From Armatimonadetes bacterium UBA1398 (GTDB taxonomy: Bacteria; Armatimonadota; Zipacnadia; UBA1398), in contig DBQI01000065.1 in the NCBI GenBank assembly GCA_002305165.1, positions 221,329 through 285,328 on the forward strand: a stretch of 64,000 nt of DNA, written 5' to 3'. Positions 10,283 through 18,206 of the stretch are shown one piece after another (positions within the stretch are counted from its first letter, which is position 1; each line of letters starts with the position of its first letter). The notes under the pieces are model-generated. The model saw only the letters and a program-made list of their open reading frames with translations. It was not told the origin of the DNA and made no database searches. The translations under genes and the position numbers were made by a program.

Positions 10283-11551
10283 TCAGGTGCCCTCTTCCCA
10301 AGTGCTCAGGTACCTGACCTGCTCCTCCGTCAGGGTGTCGATCGTGATCCCCATCGCCTCGAGCTTGAGCGCCGCGATGGAGTCATCGACCTCAGCGGGA
10401 ACGGGGTAGACCCGTCGCTCCAACTCATCGGCGTGCTGAACCGCCCATTCGGCGCTGAGAGCCTGGTTGGCGAAGGACATGTCCATCACGCTGGCGGGAT
10501 GGCCCTCGGCCGCCGCCAAGTTCACCAGACGGCCCTCGCCTAGGACGTAGAGTCGCTTGCCGCACGGCAGGGTGTGCTCCATCACATGCTTGCGCGCCTC
10601 ACGCTGCCCTACTGACATCTCACGTAGCTGTCCCAGGGCGATCTCCACGTCGAAGTGTCCCGAGTTGCATAGGATCGCGCCATCCTTCATGTGGGGGAAG
10701 TGCTCGCCTCGGATGACGTGCTTGTTCCCCGTGACGGTGACGAAGATGTCGCCGACCCGAGCCGCGTCGGCGATGGGCATGACGTCGAAGCCGTCCATCA
10801 CAGCCTCGATCCCTTTCACCGGATCGATCTCCACCACGATGACCCGCGCGCCGAGTCCCCGTGCGCGATTGGCGAGTCCGCGACCGCACCAGCCGTACCC
10901 GCACACCACGAGCCGCTGGCCCGAGAGGAGCACGTTGGTCGCGCGGAGGATGCCGTCGAGGGTGGACTGCCCGGTCCCGTAGCGGTTGTCGAAGAAGTGC
11001 TTCGTCTTGGCGTCGTTGACAGCGATGATGGGATAGCGCAGGACGTCGTCCTGCTGCATCGCTCGGAGGCGGATGACCCCCGTCGTAGTCTCCTCTGTGC
11101 CAGCCACTACCCGGGCGGCGTCCTCCGGCCGGTCCTTCAGCATGTGGGTGACGAGGTCGGCGCCATCGTCCATGGTGAGCGTCGGCTGTATGTCGGCGGC
11201 GGAGCGTATGTGCCGATGGTAGCCCTCGGTGTCGATGTCGTTCACCGCGTACACGGGAACCTCGTAGTCCACCACGAGGCTCGCGGCAGTCTCATCCTGG
11301 GTCGAGAGGGGGTTCGAGGCGCAGAGCACGACCTTCGCGCCGCCCGCCTTCAGGGTACGCATGAGGTTCGCGGTCTCGGTGGTGACATGGAGGCAGGCGG
11401 CGATGCGCTGGCCCTTCAGGGGCTGCTCGCGCTCGAACCGTTCGCGGATGAGCTGCAATACCGGCATCTGCCGGTCGGCCCATTCGATCCGCCGCTTCCC
11501 CTCGCTGGCGAGGGCACAGTCTCGGATGTCATAGCCGGTCATGGAATCCAT
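10283..11551 (-). CDS. ahcY: S-adenosylhomocysteinase (adenosylhomocysteine hydrolase)
   Basis: AhcY splits S-adenosylhomocysteine into adenosine and homocysteine with bound NAD, completing the activated-methyl cycle in the cytoplasm. The ATG at 11551 (MDSMTGYDIRD) gives 422 residues, the usual length of the compact archaeal/thermophile-type enzyme. The in-frame start at 11599 adds 16 non-conserved residues. Family motifs seen include ACLHVTTETANLMRTL, CASNPLSTQDE, EETTTGVIRL, NDAKTKHFFDNRYGTGQS and the NAD-binding GYGWCGRG loop. The C-terminus is also typical (VYPVPAEVDDSIAALKLEAMGI, LT.EQ..YL..W). It lies 29 nt upstream of the WecG fusion gene in the same direction, with no obvious functional link. 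Confidence 0.96.
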   Translation of the reverse strand: MDSMTGYDIRDCALASEGKRRIEWADRQMPVLQLIRERFEREQPLKGQRIAACLHVTTETANLMRTLKAGGAKVVLCASNPLSTQDETAASLVVDYEVPVYAVNDIDTEGYHRHIRSAADIQPTLTMDDGADLVTHMLKDRPEDAARVVAGTEETTTGVIRLRAMQQDDVLRYPIIAVNDAKTKHFFDNRYGTGQSTLDGILRATNVLLSGQRLVVCGYGWCGRGLANRARGLGARVIVVEIDPVKGIEAVMDGFDVMPIADAARVGDIFVTVTGNKHVIRGEHFPHMKDGAILCNSGHFDVEIALGQLREMSVGQREARKHVMEHTLPCGKRLYVLGEGRLVNLAAAEGHPASVMDMSFANQALSAEWAVQHADELERRVYPVPAEVDDSIAALKLEAMGITIDTLTEEQVRYLSTWEEGT

Positions 11552-11724
11552 CAGCCCCTTCGGGTCTGTAATGGTGTGCGTCCGACGACGCACTATCATA
11601 CACTGGACAGATAGGCAGCGCGTCGAGCGTCGCGGTCATGTGTAAGTAGTTGCGGCAGTATGCAAGAATCTGCCGCTGCGACGTTGAATACAGTGGTTAC
11701 TCCCACATAAGGAGCGGTGCCGCT

Positions 11725-12504
11725 ATGCCCCTCCATGACTATGTTACGCCCCATCCATACCCAGGGAAGCTCATCATCGTTGAGGGTATCGACGGCTCGG
11801 GCAAGAGCACGCAACTGGATCTTCTGCGGAAGTACCTGGAGAGCGAAGGGCATCCCGTCCACTTCACTGAGTGGAACTCCTCCGCCCTCGTCAAAGACAC
11901 GACGAAGAAGGGCAAGAAGCAGAAGAGCCTGACGCCGACCACCTTCAGCATCCTCCACTGCTGCGACTTCGCCGAGCGTCTCGCCTACTCGATCATCCCC
12001 CCCCTCAAGGGGGGCATGATCGTGTTGGCCGACCGCTACATGTACACCGCCTTCGCTCGCGATGTGGCCCGGGGGGTGTCTCGCGAGTGGGTTCGTGGAA
12101 TGTACTCCTTCGCGCCGAAACCCGACATCGCGTACTACTTCCAGATCACGCCCGAGGTCTCAGTGGAGCGGATCCTCACGGGCAGACCTCAGCTCAAGTA
12201 CTACGAGGCGGGCCTGGACGTTATGGACACGGATGACCCGGTGGAGAGTTTCGGGCTGTTCCAGGGCGCCATCGTGAACGAGTATGACGCCATGGTGGAT
12301 GAGTTCGGCCTGACGGTCATCGACGGCACACGCCCCATCTACACCCAGCAGCAAGAGATGCGCGCCATCATGGCCGAGAAGCTCGATGACTACCTGACCC
12401 GATCCGTCCCGCCGCGGCGCGGGTCCACGGCTCGCCGCAGGACACCGGCCAAGGCTTCCACCGCGAAACGGCCGACTGCGGCCTCGACCAAGGCTGCCAA
12501 GTAG
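11725..12504 (+). CDS. Thymidylate-kinase-like protein 1 (intact P-loop)
   Basis: A 259-residue P-loop kinase of the dTMP-kinase fold. The ATG at 11725 follows AAGGAG by about 10 nt. Walker A is EGIDGSGKST with Lys27, and the DRY-type base-recognition motif is ADRYMYTAFARD. It is not a canonical Tmk: the usual REPGG segment after the P-loop is replaced (TEWNSSALV), there is an extra Lys-rich stretch (TKKGKKQK), and the last ~30 residues form an Ala/Lys/Pro/Thr-rich basic tail. It is followed 15 nt later by a paralogous kinase-like gene, so the two products probably work together. The substrate cannot be read from sequence; dTMP or another nucleotide or small polyol is possible. Confidence 0.8.
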   Translation: MPLHDYVTPHPYPGKLIIVEGIDGSGKSTQLDLLRKYLESEGHPVHFTEWNSSALVKDTTKKGKKQKSLTPTTFSILHCCDFAERLAYSIIPPLKGGMIVLADRYMYTAFARDVARGVSREWVRGMYSFAPKPDIAYYFQITPEVSVERILTGRPQLKYYEAGLDVMDTDDPVESFGLFQGAIVNEYDAMVDEFGLTVIDGTRPIYTQQQEMRAIMAEKLDDYLTRSVPPRRGSTARRRTPAKASTAKRPTAASTKAAK

Positions 12505-12519
12505 AACGGGAGGGTGACC

Positions 12520-13230
12520 ATGCCCCAGAGACCACCGAGATGGCTAGGACAGGGGCTCTCGTACGCCGCGATCGAGCATCTGCCGGGCCGCATGATCGTG
12601 CTCGAAGGGACCGATGGCGTCGGACGGTCAACGCAGATCGAGATGCTTTCCGCGTGGATCGAGTCCCAGGGCTTCGGTGTCGTGAGCACTGGCTGGACCC
12701 GTTCGGCCCTGATGGGTCCCACCATCGACCGGGCCAAGTCCGGACACACCCTGGATGCTCGGACCTTCAGCCTTCTGTACGCCGCGGACTTCGCGGACCG
12801 ACTTGAGCTGCAGATCCTCCCGGCCCTGCGCGCCGGGTTCGTCGTCGTCGCCGATCGCTACGTGTACACAGCCTTCGCTCGAGATGCCGTTCGGGGTGCC
12901 GATCCAGGCTGGGTCCGGGAGCTGTTCGGCTTCGCGCTCGAACCCGATCTTGTGATCTATATGGACATCGACATCGACGTCCTCATGCCCCGCATCCTGA
13001 ACGGCAAGGGGTGCACGTACTGGGAGTCGGGCATGGACCTGAAGCTGGCCGACAGCATCTACGACAACTGCGTCGAGTATCAGAACCGTGTGCTCGGGGA
13101 GTTCCGACGGATGGTGGATGAGTTTGGGTTCGACGTAGTCAACGCCTCAGGTACCAGGGAGAACACCCAGCGGGCCATACGTCGTCGGGTGCAGAAGCTC
13201 CTGAAGGAGATGGCCGCGGAGAGAGCTTAG
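12520..13230 (+). CDS. Thymidylate-kinase-like protein 2 (P-loop Lys replaced by Arg)
   Basis: This 236-residue paralogue of the preceding gene aligns with it along its length (for example ADRYVYTAFARDAVRGAD against ADRYMYTAFARDVARGVS). The chosen ATG at 12520 lies 6 nt after GGGAGGG; an in-frame GTG two codons upstream is too close to that site. The P-loop reads EGTDGVGRST, so the universally conserved Walker-A lysine is Arg36 (CGG at 12625-12627). The basic C-terminal tail of its neighbour is absent. Possible roles are a weakly active kinase, a nucleotide-binding regulator or the pseudo-subunit of a heterodimer. A strong hairpin terminator follows. Confidence 0.75.
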   Translation: MPQRPPRWLGQGLSYAAIEHLPGRMIVLEGTDGVGRSTQIEMLSAWIESQGFGVVSTGWTRSALMGPTIDRAKSGHTLDARTFSLLYAADFADRLELQILPALRAGFVVVADRYVYTAFARDAVRGADPGWVRELFGFALEPDLVIYMDIDIDVLMPRILNGKGCTYWESGMDLKLADSIYDNCVEYQNRVLGEFRRMVDEFGFDVVNASGTRENTQRAIRRRVQKLLKEMAAERA

Positions 13231-13286
13231 GCCGATGCCGCAAGGCCGCTCGTCGGCCGGCGCGTGAACGGAAGTTTCCAACGTGT

Positions 13287-13320
13287 GAGAGGGCGGGGAG
13301 GAGATACTCCCCGCCCTCTC
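13287..13320. terminator. Bidirectional hairpin terminator between convergent genes
   Basis: A perfect 14-bp inverted repeat (GAGAGGGCGGGGAG, 6-nt loop, CTCCCCGCCCTCTC) lies between the plus-strand kinase pair and the minus-strand HEAT gene. It is GC-rich and has no long T-run on either side. Its position at a convergent junction supports termination for both directions. Confidence 0.75.
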
Positions 13321-13333
13321 GCGCATCTGACGC

Positions 13334-15265
13334 CTATTGACCGGCGGCCTCGGCCGCGCGATCACGCGAGGAGCGGACACGGCGCTCCATGTTCGGGTTG
13401 TCCATGACCTCCAGCACGCGAGTGAGCGCGTCGACTACCTGCGCCGGGTGGGACTGCTCCAGGGGCTCAGCAACCGTGACGGCGGCCCAGCAGACCCGAG
13501 CGCTGAGGGCAGGGTTGTCGAGATGGCTCATGACCATGTCGAGAGCCTCGACAGTGGGCACCGTCGCGAGGGCGCCCAGGAGTTGGTCCGTCTCGCCATC
13601 GTTCGCGACCAGCGCGGCGGCCTCGTTGCACATCGCCATCTTCTGCTCGGGGGTCAGGTCATTGGAGCCGATCAGGCGGATGTAGCCACGCAGTCCGAGA
13701 TCACGATGCTCTCCGCCAGCCTTGGCCAGAGCGAGGAGATCGGGAGCCGCCTCGGGGGTCGGCCACTCTCCCAGGGCCGCGTATGCGGTGTCCTGCACGG
13801 CAGTCTCGCCAAGCGACGCGCGAACCGCATTCAGGGCGCTCGACACAGGGGCGGTCCGGAGAAGCCGGAGAAGCGCGGCCTTCGGCTGCGTCGCTGCGGG
13901 CTCGAGGCCCGCCACAAGCGCGTCGGCCACGACCTGCTTGTCCTCGATCCGGCTCGCCGTGTCTGACAGAGCGGTCTCAGCGAGCCCGATCTCCTCATCG
14001 GAGGAGAGCCCGACGAGGATCCCCACGAGGTCGGGCAGGCGGTCTGGACCGCAGGTCTGGCCGAGGGCCCGAATCGCGGCATGACGCACCTCACCCTGTG
14101 CCGAGGCAGCCTCGATGAGCGCGGGGATGGCCTCGGCCATGCGGCGCTGGCCCGCGGCTCGGAGCGCTACCACTCGGATGGCGGGGTCGGCGTCGGCGAG
14201 GCGTGCGGCGATGGTAGCATCGATGCCGTCGCCCTGGAGCGCGGCGAGGGCATTGGCGGCCGCCGTGGCAACGGACTCGTCTGGGGATACGGCGGCGGCG
14301 AGGAGTGTATCGACCGCCGACGCATCGCCAATCTGGGCCAGAGCCCGGCACGCGACGACGCGCACCTCGGGCGCGCCTGAGCGCGCCGCTTCAGACACGG
14401 CGGGCAGCGCCGCGGCATCCCCGCGGTGGCCCAAGGCCTCGATCACGGGGGCCTGCAGGGCGGACGGGATCCTACTCAGCGCATTGCCAACAGCAGCCGT
14501 GACTCGCGCGCCAGGCATCTCACGAATGAGTTGGAGAGCCATGCCGCTGAGTTCGGGGTCGTTGCTGTAGAGGTGCCGGACGAGCAGCCTGGCGCCAGCG
14601 TCGCCTCGCCAGAGGATGCTTCGGTAGGTGGCGGCGCCCACCACGGCGGAGGGCAGATCAGGACGCCGGACGGCGTCGACAACGCGCTGGGCGAGCCGAG
14701 TGTCTCCGGCCGCCGCGAGATCCACAGCGCAGGCGATGCAGCCCAGCCCCACGGAGGCGCGGACCGCCTCATCGGTTACTGAGAGGCCGGCGACGAGCGC
14801 CTCGGCTGCCTCCCGGCCGCCTATGCGCCCCAGAGCATACGCTGCGGCAGAGGCGGCCATCGGATCGGCCGAATGCAGGAGGCGTCCCAGCGCGGGCACT
14901 GCTTCTGTATCGCCTCGTGTGCCCAGGGACTCGATGACGCCCACGAGCCCGGCGCCGCTGAGCTCGGCAAGTGCCGAGCGCAAGGCGCGTGCGGCCTCGG
15001 GTCCGGCGATGCCGTCGAGCGCCGTGCGGGCGCTCGTGGCTAGCTGCTCGTCATCCAGCAACGCGGCGATGGCGTCGACCGCCGCGGGTGTTCCCACCAC
15101 GGCCAGTCGGCGGCAGGCGACATCCTTGTCGTAGGCAGCGGCATCGGACTCCAAGATCGCGATGAGGTCGGTCACCTCATCGGCCTGGGCCGGTGTCGAC
15201 GGGACCGAGAGTACCATCAGGGCGGCCAGGAGGCCGAGGACGGCGCGGTTCATCTGTCGGATCAT
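13334..15265 (-). CDS. Secreted HEAT-repeat protein
   Basis: The ATG at 15265 follows GGAGG by 8 nt and begins a signal peptide (MIRQMNRAVLGLLAALMVLSVPSTPAQA); upstream in-frame starts lack this. The mature part of about 615 residues is an almost continuous run of ~30-residue HEAT/PBS-lyase-type helical repeats, with recurring units such as ALxxAL, AAxALGxIG and VRxxAxxALxQ. HEAT solenoids are protein-protein scaffolds with no catalytic residues of their own. The export signal places it outside the cytoplasm or in the envelope. It lies just downstream of the Gfo/Idh/MocA gene on the same strand (17 nt between them), so they are likely co-transcribed. No specific partner can be named. Confidence 0.88.
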   Translation of the reverse strand: MIRQMNRAVLGLLAALMVLSVPSTPAQADEVTDLIAILESDAAAYDKDVACRRLAVVGTPAAVDAIAALLDDEQLATSARTALDGIAGPEAARALRSALAELSGAGLVGVIESLGTRGDTEAVPALGRLLHSADPMAASAAAYALGRIGGREAAEALVAGLSVTDEAVRASVGLGCIACAVDLAAAGDTRLAQRVVDAVRRPDLPSAVVGAATYRSILWRGDAGARLLVRHLYSNDPELSGMALQLIREMPGARVTAAVGNALSRIPSALQAPVIEALGHRGDAAALPAVSEAARSGAPEVRVVACRALAQIGDASAVDTLLAAAVSPDESVATAAANALAALQGDGIDATIAARLADADPAIRVVALRAAGQRRMAEAIPALIEAASAQGEVRHAAIRALGQTCGPDRLPDLVGILVGLSSDEEIGLAETALSDTASRIEDKQVVADALVAGLEPAATQPKAALLRLLRTAPVSSALNAVRASLGETAVQDTAYAALGEWPTPEAAPDLLALAKAGGEHRDLGLRGYIRLIGSNDLTPEQKMAMCNEAAALVANDGETDQLLGALATVPTVEALDMVMSHLDNPALSARVCWAAVTVAEPLEQSHPAQVVDALTRVLEVMDNPNMERRVRSSRDRAAEAAGQ

Positions 15266-15281
15266 TGTTGTGGCCTCCATC

Positions 15282-16562
15282 TCAAAGCACCCACGGCGCG
15301 CGGTTCGCCCGCGAGCGCATCCGGTTGGCTTCCTCATCGTTCGGGAAGCTGCTCGTCTCGGGGTCCCAGGTCACATCGCGCTTCAGACTCATGCAGATGG
15401 CGCCGACGTGGCAGATGTCATGAGCGCGGCGCGCGATCTCCGCGGACGCGATGGGGTCACGCCGGGACTTGACGCAGTCCAGGAAGTCGCGGGCGTGATC
15501 CAGCGAGCGGCCGGTGTGCTCCACGTAGTTGCGCAGGATCGTCTCGCGCTCGCCCAGCAGGGACACCGGGCTCACCTCGGGCATCACACCGTCGGCGCAC
15601 ATGGCAGTGCCTTCATCGCCCTCGAAGCGCACCCCACAGGTGCCGGGGAACCCGCCCGCGGTCATCGTGAGGTTCACGCCGTTCTCGTACTGGGCGACAA
15701 GCCCCTCGCTCGTGTCATTGTTGGGGAAGACGAAGCGAGTTGGGCCCGTCAAAGCCGTGTCGTTGGCGAACTGGCAGAGGTCGAATGTGTGTGCACCCCA
15801 CTCGTGCAGGCCACCCGCCCAGAAGTCGGCGTGAGCGTGGCGCCGGTCCACGTAGTCGCGGTTGTAGGGATGGTACGGCACGGGGCCGAGGAACAGTTCC
15901 CAGTCCAGCTCATCCTTCGGCGGCTCGGGTTCGGCGGGGAGCCATACGTGGGGGGCGAAGCCGTGGACGATATGGGCGGTCAGGGTGTGCAGTTTGCCTA
16001 GGTAGCCCTTGCGGGCGAGTTCTACGATGTAAACGAAGTTCGGCTCACTTCGCCTCTGGGTGCAGACCTGAAACACTCGCTTGGTCTGCTTCGCCACCTC
16101 GGCGAGAACCTGCGTCTCCCTTACGTTCATGCCCAGGGGCTTCTCGCAGAACACATCCTTGCCGGCTCGCATGGCCATGATGGAGGCCAGGGAGTGCCAA
16201 CGGTCGCTCGTGGCGATCAGCACCGCGTCGATGTCGTCGCGGGCGAGCATATCGCGCAGATCACGGTAGGTGGCGCAGTCACTGTTGCCGTAGGCGTTAT
16301 CGATGAGGCTCTTCGCGGCATCGCGACGGTCGCGCCGGGCGTCGCACATCGCGACGAACTGGACGTCGGGGTTCTGCATGAACCACTGGAGGTCATAGGA
16401 GCCTCGTCCCCCGATGCCGATGGCCCCCATGGCGATCCGCTCGTTGGCCGCGACGGCCCCCTGCGCCCGTCGGCTGCTTGCGGGGATGAGGATGGGCAGT
16501 GCCGCCACACCGGCGGTACGCCTTAGGAATGAGCGCCGGTCAATCTTCGATGGGATGCTCAA
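15282..16562 (-). CDS. Tat-exported Gfo/Idh/MocA-family oxidoreductase
   Basis: A 426-residue NAD(P)-dependent sugar or inositol dehydrogenase-like protein. The TTG start at 16562 is 9 nt after AGGAGG. The N-terminus is a twin-arginine signal (DRRSFLRRTAGVAALPILIPASSRRAQGA), implying folded export through Tat; tatC is at 5.1-6.2 kb. A Rossmann fold follows (MGAIGIGGRG, FVAMCDARRDR, DIDAVLIATSDRWH) with the family EKP motif (DVFCEKPLGMN). The C-terminal half is the GFO_IDH_MocA_C-type domain (WAGGLHEWGAHTFDLCQFAND). Exported members are common in Planctomycetes and Armatimonadota and are associated with glycan catabolism; the actual substrate is unknown. An HEAT-repeat gene follows immediately. 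Confidence 0.9.
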   Translation of the reverse strand: MSIPSKIDRRSFLRRTAGVAALPILIPASSRRAQGAVAANERIAMGAIGIGGRGSYDLQWFMQNPDVQFVAMCDARRDRRDAAKSLIDNAYGNSDCATYRDLRDMLARDDIDAVLIATSDRWHSLASIMAMRAGKDVFCEKPLGMNVRETQVLAEVAKQTKRVFQVCTQRRSEPNFVYIVELARKGYLGKLHTLTAHIVHGFAPHVWLPAEPEPPKDELDWELFLGPVPYHPYNRDYVDRRHAHADFWAGGLHEWGAHTFDLCQFANDTALTGPTRFVFPNNDTSEGLVAQYENGVNLTMTAGGFPGTCGVRFEGDEGTAMCADGVMPEVSPVSLLGERETILRNYVEHTGRSLDHARDFLDCVKSRRDPIASAEIARRAHDICHVGAICMSLKRDVTWDPETSSFPNDEEANRMRSRANRAPWVL

Positions 16563-16637
16563 TGCTGAGTGCCTCCTCGTCTTCGGGCGTGGCCATATTA
16601 GCCCCGGTAGGGACCGGTGTCACGGTAGGAAAGCTCG

Positions 16638-17597
16638 TTACCGCTCCAACATACCGGTGAGTTCGCGGTAGAGGTTCACGCGACGCACGTCCAGCCGCCC
16701 CTCCTCCAGCGCCCCCCGAACGGCGCAACCGGGCTCCTGATCGTGCCGGCAATCGGAGAAGCGGCATCGGGCCGCCTGCTTCGCTACATCCCGGAGCACC
16801 GCGTCGATCGCGTCGCGGCTGAGGCTCCGTGGGGTGAAGTGCCGCCAGCCGGGGGTATCCACGACCCAGGTGTCATCCCCCGTGCGAAACATCGCCGCGG
16901 ACCGCGTCGTGTGGGTGCCCATGCCTGTCATGGCGGACACATGCCCGACCTTGAGGTCCACGTGGGGCCACAGTGTGTTGATGAGCGTCGACTTGCCAAC
17001 CCCTGAAGGCCCCCACACCACCGTGGTTCTGCCGTGCAAGCGTTCGCGGATCGCGTCGAGCCCCAGACCCGTGATCGCGCACGCGGTGCGGACTTCCACC
17101 GGCACGAGCTCGTAGGGCTTGAGGCTCTCGTGCAGATCGTCCTCAGCTAGATCCAGCTTGTTGACGCAGAGGATCGTCGGCAGGTCCTCAGAGAGGGAGG
17201 CGATGATGAGCTGATCCACTTGGGAGAGGTTCAGTCGCGGCTGGGCAGCGGCGAAGACGAGCAGCGCCTGGTCCACGTTAGCGGCGATGACCTGATCGGA
17301 ACGGCGGCGTACGGCATGGCGGGAGCGGCGCTGCCGAGCGCCCTTGCCGCCGTAGGCCTGGAACTCACGCCCCCTGCCCAGGGCGTTGCGTCGCGGAAGG
17401 ACCTCCTCGATAGCCCCTTGCCCGGCGGGTCCGGGCTCCACCCGGACCTCATCCCCGACAACCACGAGAGACGCGTCCTCCTTTCCTCGGTCCTGCCAGA
17501 GGGTCCCGCGGAGGGTACACCGGAGAAGCTCGCCGCCCGTGTCCACGAGATACTCATCGGATGTGGCGGCGATGACCCGTCCGGCTATACGATCCAC
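16638..17597 (-). CDS. rsgA: Ribosome small-subunit-dependent GTPase A
   Basis: RsgA is a circularly permuted GTPase that assists late 30S maturation. The start chosen is GTG at 17597 (MDRIAGRVIAATSDEYLVDTG), five nt after a GAGG site, giving 319 residues. Longer frames to 17681 would overlap the upstream gene and add non-conserved sequence. An OB-fold N-terminus is followed by the permuted G motifs: G4 NKLD, G1 GPSGVGKST, G2 region THTTR and G3 DTPG. The C-terminal zinc site is CRFSDCRHDQEPGC. The G4-G1-G3 order and the zinc finger are diagnostic. It begins 17 nt downstream of the DUF2905 gene. Confidence 0.95.
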   Translation of the reverse strand: MDRIAGRVIAATSDEYLVDTGGELLRCTLRGTLWQDRGKEDASLVVVGDEVRVEPGPAGQGAIEEVLPRRNALGRGREFQAYGGKGARQRRSRHAVRRRSDQVIAANVDQALLVFAAAQPRLNLSQVDQLIIASLSEDLPTILCVNKLDLAEDDLHESLKPYELVPVEVRTACAITGLGLDAIRERLHGRTTVVWGPSGVGKSTLINTLWPHVDLKVGHVSAMTGMGTHTTRSAAMFRTGDDTWVVDTPGWRHFTPRSLSRDAIDAVLRDVAKQAARCRFSDCRHDQEPGCAVRGALEEGRLDVRRVNLYRELTGMLER

Positions 17598-17614
17598 CAG
17601 CGCCTCACTCCCCT

Positions 17615-17950
17615 TCAGCGGCGCAAGAGCCGCAGGACGACATTGACGAGCACGGTGAGCAGGACGCTGAGCAGTATGCATGTGGCGATGGGCGCGCGGA
17701 AGGTGAAACCAGGCCGATCGATCCGCACATCGCCAGGGAGGTTACCTAAGGGCAGACCGAGACGGGAGGCGAGCCAGATCATGCCGCCCACGGCCGCGAT
17801 GCCGAGCCCGACGAGCACTACCCACTTGCCGATAGCGGCTCCATCCACGCTATTCCGCCCTACAGTCCAACCCCATGCATCTACGACCCAGTTGCCGAGC
17901 AGATTCACCATCAGCGAGCGGATGCGCCGAACCATGGGCACGCGGCGCAC
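17615..17950 (-). CDS. DUF2905 family small membrane protein
   Basis: Up to 111 residues; the exact start is uncertain (GTG at 17950 or 17941, ATG at 17935). The last ~72 residues match the DUF2905 pattern: a first membrane helix (GKWVVLVGLGIAAVGGMIWLA), the signature LGNLPGDVRIDRPGFTFRAP with its GDI/VRI core, and a second helix (CILLSVLLTVLVNVVLRLL). The family is small, widespread and functionally uncharacterised. The N-terminal ~40 residues are an unusual extension and may not all be translated. It is transcribed just ahead of rsgA. Confidence 0.75.
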   Translation of the reverse strand: MRRVPMVRRIRSLMVNLLGNWVVDAWGWTVGRNSVDGAAIGKWVVLVGLGIAAVGGMIWLASRLGLPLGNLPGDVRIDRPGFTFRAPIATCILLSVLLTVLVNVVLRLLRR

Positions 17951-18206
17951 CTCGCAGATGGGTCCGCTCCCGTTGCCTTGGGAGGAGGTATCCCCCGGAA
18001 ACGGTCCGTGACACTCCGCTCAAAGGATCCGATGCGGTCGCCTTCCCCCTGCCTACCCATTCGGCCTCCATCCAGTTATGGCGCGAGGCTCAGGACCTTC
18101 ATCTCGTGAGGCGCGAAGCTGACCGCTACTGCTGGGTCTCCGGGATGCGTCTCCGGGGATTGGGCGTCGAGCCACTCCCCCGTCCGCGTTGCCCTGGACT
18201 GTCGCT

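Noticed and set aside
10691..11614. 307-codon plus-strand frame
   Set aside because: It is antisense to ahcY, which is fully supported by family motifs.
15162..16001. 279-codon plus-strand frame
   Set aside because: It is antisense to the Gfo/Idh/MocA gene and has no signal, ribosome site or domain.
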